Shown here in pieces: positions 5,846 to 13,734 of a stretch of 20,148 nucleotides of DNA (positions are counted from its first letter, which is position 1; each line of letters starts with the position of its first letter). The stretch comes from Anaerolineae bacterium. Lineage in GTDB: Bacteria; Chloroflexota; Anaerolineae; B4-G1; SLSP01. The notes under the pieces are model-generated. The model saw nothing but the letters and a program-made list of their open reading frames with translations. It ran no database searches and was not told where the DNA came from. The DNA lies in contig JAFGNI010000709.1 in the NCBI GenBank assembly GCA_016927095.1, forward strand, positions 1-20,148, in the 5' to 3' direction. The translations under genes and the position numbers were made by a program.

Positions 5846-6062
5846 CGAGATCGGCGTGACTGTCCGCACATCAGACCTGAGGCCGCTTTCGCCGTTGGCG
5901 CAACGCTATGTCTGCGCGCCGGCCTGGCTGCGCTGGCTGCGGCCGCGAGCGCGGAGGGCGTGGCGTAAGGAACGCATCTTGCGGATGATGGAGTTAGAGG
6001 ACGCTGTGATGCGGGCACTATGGAGCGAGGTGGACCATGACCGCCATGCCGATGCGCCGTAA
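5832..6062 (+). CDS. hypothetical basic protein, 76 aa
   Basis: Unrecognised. GTG 5832 is supported by GGAGG (5821-5825) at 6 bases. The middle is strongly basic and Trp/Arg-rich (residues 29-48, LRWLRPRARRAWRKERILR), followed by an acidic helix. This charge pattern could bind nucleic acid or a membrane surface, but no family is visible. It overlaps the preceding gene by 14 nt and the following gene by 26 nt, so it is part of a three-gene coupled unit. Confidence 0.65.
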   Translation: MTTLDEIGVTVRTSDLRPLSPLAQRYVCAPAWLRWLRPRARRAWRKERILRMMELEDAVMRALWSEVDHDRHADAP

Positions 6063-6384
6063 GGTACGCTCCCCGCTGCTCTGGCTCGTGCTGGCGGCGC
6101 TCCTGCTCGTGGCGCTCCCCACGCTCAACGGGCACGCCACCGCCCGCCACGGACGGACCGCCGCGTCGGCCTGGCGCTACGTCTCGCGCTGCGACCCCGG
6201 CGACCCGCGCCTGTGGTGCGGCGAGCAGGAGGACGGGCGCGAGGTGCGCATTCTGGAGCTGGACAAGCTGCCGGGCAAGCCGCGCACCTGGGCCATCGTC
6301 ATCACTTGCGCGGGCGGGCTGGTGACGGCGTTCCTGTCGCAGCACCGGCAGAGCGTGGAGAAGATCAGGGAGCGATGCTCATAG
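6037..6384 (+). CDS. exported or membrane-anchored cysteine-containing protein, 115 aa
   Basis: The N-terminus has a basic start (MRRKVR) and a hydrophobic segment at 13-29 (PLLWLVLAALLLVALPTL), a signal peptide or anchor. The mature part carries C52, C61, C91 and C114, a HATARHG stretch at 33-39, and two likely strands (REVRILEL at 68-75; TWAIVITCAGGLVTAFLS at 84-101). The layout, with a His/Arg start, a short Cys loop, a 'W-x-I-x-I...VTAF' core and a helical tail, recalls a small phage/plasmid family of unknown function. That resemblance is from memory. ATG 6037 follows GAGGTGG (6025-6031). The stop overlaps the convergent minus-strand gene by 6 nt. A role in lysis is conceivable but nothing specific supports it. 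Confidence 0.72.
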   Translation: MTAMPMRRKVRSPLLWLVLAALLLVALPTLNGHATARHGRTAASAWRYVSRCDPGDPRLWCGEQEDGREVRILELDKLPGKPRTWAIVITCAGGLVTAFLSQHRQSVEKIRERCS

Positions 6385-6591
6385 CGCCGCTGTGGTGATG
6401 GCGCGGATGGTCCCGTTGCAGTTGACCTGGATCTCGGCGTCCGTCGTCTGGTAGCCGTAGTCGCCGTGATGCGGTAGCGTCGTAGTGGTGAAGTCGATGG
6501 CGCTGGTGCCCCGGTAGTGGGTGAGGCGCGGTCCTTCCAGCGCCGCAACCCGCTCCCTTAGCGCGTCAAGCGCCCGCAATAAGTCGTTCAT
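6379..6591 (-). CDS. small coiled-coil phage protein, 70 aa
   Basis: Last gene of the tail operon. Residues 1-20 (MNDLLRALDALRERVAALE) form a short coiled coil. The rest is beta-prone and Thr-rich, with one Cys (NCNGTIRAITT), a design common in small trimeric tail-tip or fibre accessory proteins. ATG at 6591 is preferred over a TTG at 6639. The extension before Met17 is Cys/Arg-rich and coincides with the broken gene read in another frame. It overlaps the end of that remnant (stop at 6566) by 26 nt and the plus-strand gene by 6 nt at its 3' end. Function unknown. Confidence 0.6.
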   Translation of the reverse strand: MNDLLRALDALRERVAALEGPRLTHYRGTSAIDFTTTTLPHHGDYGYQTTDAEIQVNCNGTIRAITTAAL

Positions 6592-6747
6592 TCTCGCAAT
6601 CCAGTCGCACGTCCTCGAACACCTGCCCCTCCCCGTCAATCGAAACGATGGCGCTCCACACTATCGCAGAGAATTGGTCGCTACCCGCACGCGCGTTTCA
6701 GCATAGAAGCTCTGTATCCGAGCGTCATCGGAAGTAGGGGGGATTAG
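6566..6747 (-). pseudogene. frameshifted remnant of a small tail-region gene
   Basis: Two adjacent frames join into one protein-like sequence. The first frame reads LIPPTSDDARIQSFYAETRV from 6747. It runs into a TAG at 6663-6661 if continued. Just after GTA (6684-6682) the sense passes to a second frame, reading DQFSAIVWSAIVSIDGEGQ, then VFEDVRLDCENERLIAGA, and ends at TGA 6568-6566. A single missing base near 6681 would restore the join. The first frame also lacks any ATG, GTG or TTG back to its upstream stop, although AAG at 6750 is one change from ATG. The product looks like a small beta-rich protein that would sit naturally between the 1096-aa enzyme and the 70-aa gene. Real decay or a sequencing error are both possible. 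Confidence 0.6.
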
Positions 6748-9700
6748 CTTAGGCGTGCCCTGACTGCCTCTAGGATGTGGGTTTTGCCTTCAATGGTCCA
6801 CTGGTCCCCGGCCCAGCGGTAGAGCGCCAGGCCGGCGATGCCCATATACTCGGCTGCGATGTGGGCCCGCTTGACGATCTCCGCGGCGCGCGCGTCGTCG
6901 ACCCAGCCCCAACTCCCCTCGCCACCGTCGGTCCAGAGGTGATTGAACTCCGTGACGTAGACCGGGAGGTCGCCATATCCTGCCGGCAGCGCCTGCAGGA
7001 GGGCCGTCACGCTCCCCGGATAGTTGAGGTACTGCCACGTGAGCGGTTCATCCTGGAACTTCGCCGTCGACCCGACCAGCGCCGGATCCGGGCCCCTGAC
7101 ATAGCCGTGCGCTGCGACGAACTCCGCCCCGGAGATGGTCCGGTAGATCGCACCCAGCCAGCTTCGCGGATCGCCGGCCTGGGCATTGTAGGGATCCAGG
7201 GCCCCCACCGCCATCCGGGTGTGGAGGTCGGCGACGCGATCGCGGATCATGTTGTAGGCGGCCGCCACATCACCGGGCTGCAGGCGCCCGTCGCGGGGCC
7301 ATTCCCGCGGATTGTTGGCTTCGTTGCCGATCGTGTAGCCCCACACGCCCTGCGATCCGCGGATGGTATTGGCTGCCGCATCGATGAAGCGTCCCCAGTC
7401 CCGGGAATAGGGTAGGGGCAGCGTGCCCGCCCCGCCGCAGTCCGTGCTCCAAGAATAGCGCAGGTTCAGGATCACCCGGATGCCATCGGCCTCTGCCTGC
7501 CGCGCGTCGACCGCGACCGGGGTCCCGCCCAGGAAGAGCGGCCGCACGATCAGGCCGTTCCGGAGCCCATTGTCCTGCAGCCACTTGAGCCCGGTCCCGC
7601 TCTGGCCGTCGTGGTCATTGAAGCCCAGAAAGACCGGCTCTGCCGGCGGCTGTGCGGGTTCATCATCAACCTGCTTGTATTCGACGGCGGCATAGATGGC
7701 CTGTTCCAGCGTCCGATCTGGCCCGTAGCTCTCCCGCAGCCGGTCCACTGTGCCCCTCCAGGGATCCATGATCTCGATGTCATTGCCTTCTTCGCGAAGC
7801 GCCAGAACGAAGTGACTATCGAGCGCCGATGTCGCCGGCTTGAAGTCCACCTGGATGATAGTCGGGCCCATGCTCAGGAGCCGCCGCACCGTGGCGAGGT
7901 CCGCCGTCTGCCCTTCCTTCCGCCAGGTGTGGTAAGCGACGAAATCCCAATCGGGCGTCATCTCCGCCGGCTTGGCGATCCACAGCCGGCCCGTGTCGGT
8001 GAAGCCCTCATGCTCGTTAAGCCACGTCACCAGCTTCAGCGGCGTCATCTCCGGATCGGTCAGCGTCAGCAGGCTCGCGAAGGCCGTCACCAGGCAGCCG
8101 GCCCCGCCCATCGTGTAGTCGCTCTCCCCGAGCTTGATCCCCGCCCAGCGCGCGTCGCGCTGCGAGAACGGGACCGGCCCCGGCTCTTCCGGTGGCGCCG
8201 GCACCACGACGGTCGCACCCGGGTTCACCCGGTCCTTCACGCTCTCCGCGTAACTAATGAACGCCGGATAGATGGCCTTGAAGGCGCGATTGTAGTCCTC
8301 CCACCCTTCGACGTCGCTCACGGTGTACATATGCGCCATCGCGTAGGGGTCCTCGGCCAGCGCTGCATCTGTGGCCCGCACCCAGTCCATCAGGTCGAAG
8401 GTCTGATCTGGCAGCAGGTGCCGCCAGGGCCCGCACTCGGTCAGCAGCATCGGGATGTCGAGCATCCGCGGCAGAATGTGCTCATCATACAGGAACCGGT
8501 GCCGCAGCAGCAACCACGTCATATCATCCGGCACGCGGTGATCGTGGTAGCTGTGCAGCGCGATGGCGTCGCCGCGCTCGGCGATCAACTCGAAGACCCC
8601 CGCGTCGGCGATCGGTTGCCAGTAGGTGAGATCTGACGGATTGCCCGGCCCAAAGGAGAAATGTGCCAGACCCAGCCATCCCGGCGCCACTTCCATCGCG
8701 CGCTTGACGAACCGCGCCAGTTTCGCGGCGCCGGCGAGGTCGGGGATGTCCTGCTCATTGATGTACTCCGCCCAGTCGAACTTTCCCTCCCAGGGCTCGA
8801 GGATCTTGGCCAGCGCCCCGATCCGCGCCTCAGCCTGGGTCTCCGGATCGCCGTTGTAGTCGAAGCCTTCCAGCTTCCCATAGCCGGGCCAATCGATCAG
8901 CCGCACAACCCGGTAGCGTGCCGGCATCTTGCCGATGTCGCCGATCGCCTGCAGCAGCTTGATCGTTGGCGACTGCAAGGTAGCGTGCAATTCCGGCAGC
9001 CCGCAGTTGCCGATCGCGTGCCAGCCCAGCTTCGTGCCCGTGGGGATGTAGGTGTGCGGCCGCCAGACGTCGCCATGCTCTTCATCGTCGAAGACGAGGA
9101 CCGTCTCCGGGTCCCGGTCGGCCACCCATTCGCGGTAGAGATCGCGATCGCCGGCCGGCAGGGGCCCGGCGTTGACCGTGTTGCTTTGCCATTCCCGCGG
9201 CCGTGTCGCTGCCGGCTGCACCGCATCATTCCACGAGGGCGTCACCGTCCGCAGCTCAGCCCGCCCGCGGTCGTAGGCCGTGTCGAGCTTCGCCGCATCC
9301 ATATACGTCGGGTCAGCCATGATCACATAGCGATCGTAGCTCTCTGCCGGCGGCTCTACCTCGACGGCGATCAGGTAGGCGTCATCGAAATAGGCATCGC
9401 AGTGCTTGAACGGCCACAGCACCGAGCTCCGCAGGAACACGGTCACAGTCTCGGCCTCTGCCTCGATCTCGAGTTCCGGGATCTCGGCATAAGCGTTGTA
9501 GATGTGCCGGCCCGGGCCCCAGACCACCGTGTCCGCCCACGGATCCGCCGCTCCGGTCGGATCGATCCCCACGCGGAACGTCACGTTCCGATCGCCGTCG
9601 TCGAGCCCCGGCGTGCCCTCATCGAACCATATGCCGCCGCAGCCCACGTTCGCCCCGGTGCTGCACCGCGGATCGTCCTGTGTCGAGCTCCAAGCGTGGG

Positions 9701-10034
9701 CCCAGCCGCCGGCCCGCAGCCGCGTTCCCGGCGTGATCCCGCTCACCGTCTGGTAGATCCCGGCATCGTGGATCCGATAGAAGGTGAACAACTTCAGCGC
9801 CCGCTCGCCGCTGTGAATGCGCGGTGGATCCAGATACGGCGCCTCACGGTTGATCACGTGCATCTCCGGCCGCCCATACCCGTCCGGATTCGCCAGATCG
9901 TGCGCCACCGGCCCGCCCTCCCACCAGAACGCCACCCACCCTTCCGGCACGAAGATCTCGCCGTACTCCACGCCGGTGTGCGTCCGGCGCGTCCAGCCGC
10001 CGTCGGTGCTGCCATTTGTCAACAAGTTCTGCAT
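6744..10034 (-). CDS. tail-associated multi-domain enzyme: jelly-roll, glycosidase barrel, C39-like peptidase, glycosidase barrel
   Basis: A 1096-aa protein with four modules. Residues 1-230 look like a carbohydrate-binding jelly-roll (paired strands, FDDAYLIAVE ending). Residues 235-605 resemble a clan-A glycoside hydrolase barrel, with acid/base candidate N426-E427 (EYINEQD) and nucleophile candidate E533 (LLTECGPW). A Pro-rich linker precedes a C39-type peptidase fold (622-770) with Q625, C647 (GAGCLVTAF), H741 (DSHFVLAL) and D757 (IMDPWRG). A second clan-A-like barrel (790-1096) has N904-E905 (TIGNEANN) and E1029 (VYVTEFN). It probably degrades host surface polysaccharide and peptide cross-links at the tail tip. 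The domain calls are motif-based and the substrates unknown. ATG 10034 follows GGGAGGT. No signal peptide or holin partner is seen, so a classical endolysin is less likely. Confidence 0.85.
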   Translation of the reverse strand: MQNLLTNGSTDGGWTRRTHTGVEYGEIFVPEGWVAFWWEGGPVAHDLANPDGYGRPEMHVINREAPYLDPPRIHSGERALKLFTFYRIHDAGIYQTVSGITPGTRLRAGGWAHAWSSTQDDPRCSTGANVGCGGIWFDEGTPGLDDGDRNVTFRVGIDPTGAADPWADTVVWGPGRHIYNAYAEIPELEIEAEAETVTVFLRSSVLWPFKHCDAYFDDAYLIAVEVEPPAESYDRYVIMADPTYMDAAKLDTAYDRGRAELRTVTPSWNDAVQPAATRPREWQSNTVNAGPLPAGDRDLYREWVADRDPETVLVFDDEEHGDVWRPHTYIPTGTKLGWHAIGNCGLPELHATLQSPTIKLLQAIGDIGKMPARYRVVRLIDWPGYGKLEGFDYNGDPETQAEARIGALAKILEPWEGKFDWAEYINEQDIPDLAGAAKLARFVKRAMEVAPGWLGLAHFSFGPGNPSDLTYWQPIADAGVFELIAERGDAIALHSYHDHRVPDDMTWLLLRHRFLYDEHILPRMLDIPMLLTECGPWRHLLPDQTFDLMDWVRATDAALAEDPYAMAHMYTVSDVEGWEDYNRAFKAIYPAFISYAESVKDRVNPGATVVVPAPPEEPGPVPFSQRDARWAGIKLGESDYTMGGAGCLVTAFASLLTLTDPEMTPLKLVTWLNEHEGFTDTGRLWIAKPAEMTPDWDFVAYHTWRKEGQTADLATVRRLLSMGPTIIQVDFKPATSALDSHFVLALREEGNDIEIMDPWRGTVDRLRESYGPDRTLEQAIYAAVEYKQVDDEPAQPPAEPVFLGFNDHDGQSGTGLKWLQDNGLRNGLIVRPLFLGGTPVAVDARQAEADGIRVILNLRYSWSTDCGGAGTLPLPYSRDWGRFIDAAANTIRGSQGVWGYTIGNEANNPREWPRDGRLQPGDVAAAYNMIRDRVADLHTRMAVGALDPYNAQAGDPRSWLGAIYRTISGAEFVAAHGYVRGPDPALVGSTAKFQDEPLTWQYLNYPGSVTALLQALPAGYGDLPVYVTEFNHLWTDGGEGSWGWVDDARAAEIVKRAHIAAEYMGIAGLALYRWAGDQWTIEGKTHILEAVRARLS

Positions 10035-10046
10035 CGTACCTCCCTG

Positions 10047-10499
10047 CTACGGATCAAGCCGATAGCTCAGCTTCTCTTCCAGATACCAACGCAGGAACGT
10101 CAGCACCTCGCGGTGCGCCAACATCAGTTCATCGGCATGTGCCAGGAGCCACGACTGCTTCCCGGCGTTGTCCAGCGAGGACCAGGACGCATACTCCGCT
10201 TCAAACCACGGAATCGCCGTATCCATCCGGGCACCGAACTCCCGCAAGTATTCTCGGTCCTCAAAGACCCGCGACGGTGGATTGACCGAGATGGTGTTGC
10301 CACGCCAGGTAAGCACCCCGCCATTGAGGTTGAAGGCAGCCTCGCTGTCGTTTCGCACCAACAACGCGATGTGTTCGTTGGTGCGCTCGTCAACCGCCAA
10401 CTCTTCGGCATACTCCGTTGGAGCACCGATGTTCTGTTCGTCGGCCTCGGTGCGTAGAATCCGAATCACTGCTCCACTTGCATTAGCGTAGAATCTCAT
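10047..10499 (-). CDS. hypothetical tail-region protein, 150 aa
   Basis: Unrecognised family. The N-terminal half (residues 1-75) is beta-rich, with a short hairpin-like segment (GGVLTWRGNTISVNPP) suggesting a small sandwich. The C-terminal half is helical and rich in Trp/Leu/Glu (EAEYASWSSLDNAGKQSW, then LTFLRWYLEEKL). ATG 10499 follows GGAGAGAA, and the gene ends 12 bases before the start of the multi-domain enzyme. Its place between a lectin-like protein and the enzyme suggests a virion component, perhaps an adaptor or chaperone for the tail enzyme, which is inference. Confidence 0.7.
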   Translation of the reverse strand: MRFYANASGAVIRILRTEADEQNIGAPTEYAEELAVDERTNEHIALLVRNDSEAAFNLNGGVLTWRGNTISVNPPSRVFEDREYLREFGARMDTAIPWFEAEYASWSSLDNAGKQSWLLAHADELMLAHREVLTFLRWYLEEKLSYRLDP

Positions 10500-10510
10500 T
10501 TTTTCTCTCC

Positions 10511-11227
10511 TTACCAGAGGCTGTACAGGGTGTTAAAATACGTGCGTAGCGAGTCTACCTCAACAGCCGTCAATTCGCGGCTGTAAATTAGGTGCTCCGC
10601 TACAAGGCCATTCAGAGCAAACGCCGACGACCCGATCTTGTCATAGAACAGGCTGGCGATGGCGGTTACGGACGATCCATGATCTGTGCTGTTGGTGTAG
10701 CGATAGATGCGACCATTAGATGCGCTATGGCTGGCGATTTTGAGATAGAACGTCGCGGCGGTCATGGCAACCGTGGTCGTATCACTGCCGACGTACCATG
10801 TAGAGCTGTATTGCAGGTATGGATAAGCCACGCCACTGTAGATCAGAACTGCGTCATTGGCCGCAGCAACGTCCTTGGACCAAACAAGGATGTAGGTGGA
10901 TTCGGTTAATTCGTGGTACGTTGAGAATCCCACATAGTCCGAGGCAAAGTCAATCGCCGGGAGGCTATTAATCTGATTCGTGCGGAACGTTGGTTTGTAG
11001 CCCGCATCCGCCTGTGTCATGTGCCGGGCGTTACCGGACTGGTCGGTGAGTTGGCTCACCGCATCCGTATCGCTATAACCAGTCTCCAGACGTGCCGCTC
11101 CCCAGAAATACAAGTCCGCTATCTGGGTGGGGCTAAAGGTGCCATGCGATTTGGTGTCGATCAGACCTGGTATGCGCCAGGGAGAGCGACCGCGTACTGC
11201 GTGTGGATTATCCACGAACCAACTCAT
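10511..11227 (-). CDS. concanavalin-A/LamG-like receptor-binding protein
   Basis: A 238-aa beta-sandwich candidate. Residues from about 30 onward match the phage/bacterial pattern 'FSPTQIADLYFWGAARLE', then 'QLTDQSGNARHMTQ' and 'SLPAIDF', ending in an 'AEHLIYSRELTAVEVDSLRTYFNTLY' helix-cap. This is typical of LamG/laminin-G-like or pentraxin-like lectin modules in phage fibres. It probably binds host glycans or serves as the distal receptor-binding tip. ATG 11227 overlaps the preceding TGA (ATGA). The gene is less GC-rich than the core tail genes. Ligand unknown; the fold call is from pattern recognition. Confidence 0.78.
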   Translation of the reverse strand: MSWFVDNPHAVRGRSPWRIPGLIDTKSHGTFSPTQIADLYFWGAARLETGYSDTDAVSQLTDQSGNARHMTQADAGYKPTFRTNQINSLPAIDFASDYVGFSTYHELTESTYILVWSKDVAAANDAVLIYSGVAYPYLQYSSTWYVGSDTTTVAMTAATFYLKIASHSASNGRIYRYTNSTDHGSSVTAIASLFYDKIGSSAFALNGLVAEHLIYSRELTAVEVDSLRTYFNTLYSLW

Positions 11228-11577
11228 GCCGTAATCCTGTTCACAAAGCCGTGAATGAGAATCACGTCAGCGGTTCCCGCAAATGCCTTCACCACCAGCT
11301 CGTTCTGTAACAATAAGCCTGGCGCAACAAGCACCAGTCCATTCTCTGCCGGTATCGTCACTTCTATGTTGCCATCAGGTGCAGTGGCCTCTCCCCACTC
11401 AAGCGTCAGCTTCACATCAGCCGCCGCCGAGTTCACCGCATACAGCCAGATCTCGTCCAGGTCGCTTGTTCCAGCAACGGCTGTATGAATCGTCGTGCCC
11501 GGTGTCGAGCTTGCCGCAACTTTAATCGCTTTGCCTTGGGTGCTACCGCTCAACAGTCGCTTTGTGTATGTCGCCAT
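11224..11577 (-). CDS. small beta-rich structural phage protein, 117 aa
   Basis: This belongs to a type I have often seen in phage tail modules: MATYTKRLLSGS start, then 'AIKVAASSTPGTTIHTAV', 'DEIWLYAVNSAAADVKLTLEWGEATAPD', 'IEVTIPAENGLVLVAPGLLLQN', and a 'VNRITA' end. It is almost wholly beta-strand with no Cys. It probably trimerises or decorates a fibre; the exact role is unknown. ATG 11577 is preceded by AGGAGCAAC. It is coupled to the lectin-like gene downstream through ATGA. Confidence 0.75.
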   Translation of the reverse strand: MATYTKRLLSGSTQGKAIKVAASSTPGTTIHTAVAGTSDLDEIWLYAVNSAAADVKLTLEWGEATAPDGNIEVTIPAENGLVLVAPGLLLQNELVVKAFAGTADVILIHGFVNRITA

Positions 11578-11585
11578 TGTTGCTC

Positions 11586-12938
11586 CTAAAAGAACACCTG
11601 AACCTCTAGAATACCAGCGCCACCCCCTCCGCCAGCATCTTCCAGATCTTTGACCCGCTCAGCCAGTTGATCAAACGCATCATCGGCGTTACCAGGATCA
11701 GCAGACCCGTCCCAGTCCGCAGCCGTTGTCGGCGTGTAGGTTACATCGTCAGCATCAACAACACCACCAGCAGGAGGATCTTCCCACGCCGCATTTCCGG
11801 CACCGTCTGATGTAAGTACCTGACCGTCTGTGGAGGCTCCGCTGGTCAGATTAGCAGCGTCAAACGTCCCACCCTCTGCATCCGCGCTGTGGTTGTGAAC
11901 CGCATCGCTCCACACCTCGTCCCAGTCAAGTTGACCCCCGTCACCTGCATCTCCGCTGTGATCGTGGTCGGCAATAGGGATATCGTCGACGTAGATCATC
12001 TTTTTGGCATCACCGTCGGCGGCGTCTTCAATGACTAGCATGTCATAGCCCGTCGGCGCAGCCTTATTGGCAATGCCGCTGATCTCCGCAGCCACATCAA
12101 CATGGATGGCATCTGCATCAGTGCCACCCGCGCCACCTCCGCCAGCACCAACCACGCACCAGCTTGTGCTCTCGGCATCATAGATCAAGAGGACGTGATA
12201 CTCGTAATCGTCCATCGTGATGTCAGAGCCACCCGGCACATAGATGTTGCCTGTACCGTGTTTAAGCACGACGGTTCGTGCATCGTTCTCAGGATGCAAG
12301 ATCAGCAGTTCGCCGTCATTCGCGAGTCCGTTGATCGTGTCCAGGTCGTCACTGGCACCGTCAGCGTTGGTGTCAACGCGATGATAGAATTGCGTTACTG
12401 TGATTTCCCCCGCGCCATCTATCGTAACTTCCGAATCGGCACCTGGCGACACACGCGGCACAACGCTCCACGTTCCTCCGCTGACGTGCGCGATACCGCT
12501 GTCTCCCGATGTGTCCTGTCCCGTTCCGCCTAACGCCGCTGATAGCTCTGTCAGGATGCTCCATGTTCCGGCGGAGATCGTCGCGACACCCGACGCTAGG
12601 CTGGTGTCTAGCTCGGTGCCGCCGTGTGCTGCGTCGACAAGTCCGTCACCATCCTCGTCATAGTCGCCTACATCCATGATCTCTAGCCAGATCGCCGCTC
12701 CGACCGAAGCATCAAGACACACATAGGCTTTATCATTGGTGACATCTACCCATCGCGAACCAGGTGCGTAGCCGTCATTAGAATCGTCGCCGGTGGTCGG
12801 CGCTGCCACAGCGTCATAGACTGAGAGCGGCGTGTGATACAGCCATTCCTCAGCATCATACTCGTTGGTGTGTTCGTCCGGATAGTCGGCTACATTCCAG
12901 GCAGAGCGGTCACCGTGTAGTGGCGTTCCCTCACCCAA
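11586..12938 (-). CDS. large Gly/Asp-rich tail fibre protein
   Basis: A 450-aa fibre-like protein. Residues 50-90 form a repeated phage module ('GYAPGSRWVDVTNDKAYVCLD'). Residues 94-102 (DEDGDGLVD) and 189-197 (DTNADGASD) are EF-hand-like calcium loops. Residues 115-165 hold two related 'SGxAxxSxGTWSV' blocks. Residues 165-265 resemble a recurrent fibre domain ending 'VLLIYDAESTSWCVVG', followed by a Gly-rich hinge. HxH pairs H325/H327 and H348/H350 could bind metal along a trimer axis, as in T4 gp37. The C-terminus is a short coiled coil (FDQLAERVKDLEDAGGGGG). The TTG start at 12938 overlaps the previous gene by 8 nt. Receptor-binding or fibre-shaft role is inferred. Confidence 0.75.
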   Translation of the reverse strand: MGEGTPLHGDRSAWNVADYPDEHTNEYDAEEWLYHTPLSVYDAVAAPTTGDDSNDGYAPGSRWVDVTNDKAYVCLDASVGAAIWLEIMDVGDYDEDGDGLVDAAHGGTELDTSLASGVATISAGTWSILTELSAALGGTGQDTSGDSGIAHVSGGTWSVVPRVSPGADSEVTIDGAGEITVTQFYHRVDTNADGASDDLDTINGLANDGELLILHPENDARTVVLKHGTGNIYVPGGSDITMDDYEYHVLLIYDAESTSWCVVGAGGGGAGGTDADAIHVDVAAEISGIANKAAPTGYDMLVIEDAADGDAKKMIYVDDIPIADHDHSGDAGDGGQLDWDEVWSDAVHNHSADAEGGTFDAANLTSGASTDGQVLTSDGAGNAAWEDPPAGGVVDADDVTYTPTTAADWDGSADPGNADDAFDQLAERVKDLEDAGGGGGAGILEVQVFF

Positions 12939-13728
12939 GACGCACCCCCGATGTGTGAATGCCTGCGGACAAAGACCCTAACATCACCTGCCCTCCGGTA
13001 ACACAGCCTCCTGCTGCGCCCCACAGCGCTGCTCGCTCGGATTCACTCAACACCTTGTGCCACAAACGCACCTCATCCATCCTGCCACGCCCGTACAACG
13101 TCGTGCCGGCAACGTCAACGGCATAGTTGATGCGAAATGGCGCGGGAGATACACCACCATCATACACGCCCCCAACCCACGCCTTCAGCTCTGGAGTTAG
13201 ATTGTTCACCTGTATGCCGATCTGGTTATTGATTGAGTCATGCCAGCCGATTGCCAGATACCACGTTTCCAGTGTGCTGGTTGTGCCGTGCGCCACATAG
13301 TCATAGTTAACACCGTTTGACGATGTAAACATAGCAAACTTCTGCAAGTCGGTTGCATAGGCCAGCATATACTGGCGTCCACCTGATATGGGCCAGATGC
13401 CTCCGGGTATCAGATAGCGTGCCCATGATGTGTCGGTCAGATATACCCAGGCAGCTATCGTAAAATCCATATCGCCCATCACCAGATCTGCGCCAGGTGG
13501 GTTGTCCTCCAAGTAGATGCCGTCTTGCTGGAAGTCGTTGGAGAAGCCGATCTTGCCACCCGCGTTTGGTATAGTCACATTGGGTGTCAGATCATTGGTG
13601 CCCCACGAATCGATACGAGTTGCAAGTGCGTCCTCTTCGAGACGCCACCAAGCCACGCCGACAGGGATGCTAGATGGGTTACCAACCAACTCGTCAGCCA
13701 ACGTCACATTTGCAGTAGAAATACCCAT
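12931..13728 (-). CDS. LamG-domain lectin-like fibre protein
   Basis: A 265-aa protein with the typical LamG/ConA pattern: an N-terminal strand with a Trp-rich start (VGVAWWRLEEDAL), MDFTIAAWVYL at 87-97, and GRMDEVRLWHKVLSESERAALW at 215-236. These elements define a full lectin-fold domain of about 210 residues. It probably binds host surface glycans as part of the tail tip. ATG 13728 has GAGG upstream. It lies 6 bases after the beta-helix gene stop and overlaps the next gene's TTG by 8 nt. It is somewhat AT-richer than the core tail genes, as is usual for host-range cassettes. Confidence 0.82.
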   Translation of the reverse strand: MGISTANVTLADELVGNPSSIPVGVAWWRLEEDALATRIDSWGTNDLTPNVTIPNAGGKIGFSNDFQQDGIYLEDNPPGADLVMGDMDFTIAAWVYLTDTSWARYLIPGGIWPISGGRQYMLAYATDLQKFAMFTSSNGVNYDYVAHGTTSTLETWYLAIGWHDSINNQIGIQVNNLTPELKAWVGGVYDGGVSPAPFRINYAVDVAGTTLYGRGRMDEVRLWHKVLSESERAALWGAAGGCVTGGQVMLGSLSAGIHTSGVRLG

Positions 13729-13734
13729 AGTGCC

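Noticed and set aside
6744..6750. Idea that the broken frame after the enzyme is a frameshift extension of the 1096-aa protein
   Set aside because: There is no slippery heptamer at the CGC CTA AGC TAA end, and a second frameshift would still be needed near 6681.
7611..8636. Open frame of 341 codons on the plus strand
   Set aside because: Antisense to the C39 and first glycosidase modules, with no recognisable motif.
8661..10457. Open frame of 598 codons on the plus strand opposite the multi-domain enzyme
   Set aside because: It is antisense to a protein with clear catalytic motifs. Its product is Arg/Pro/His-rich with no domain, typical of a GC-rich shadow frame.
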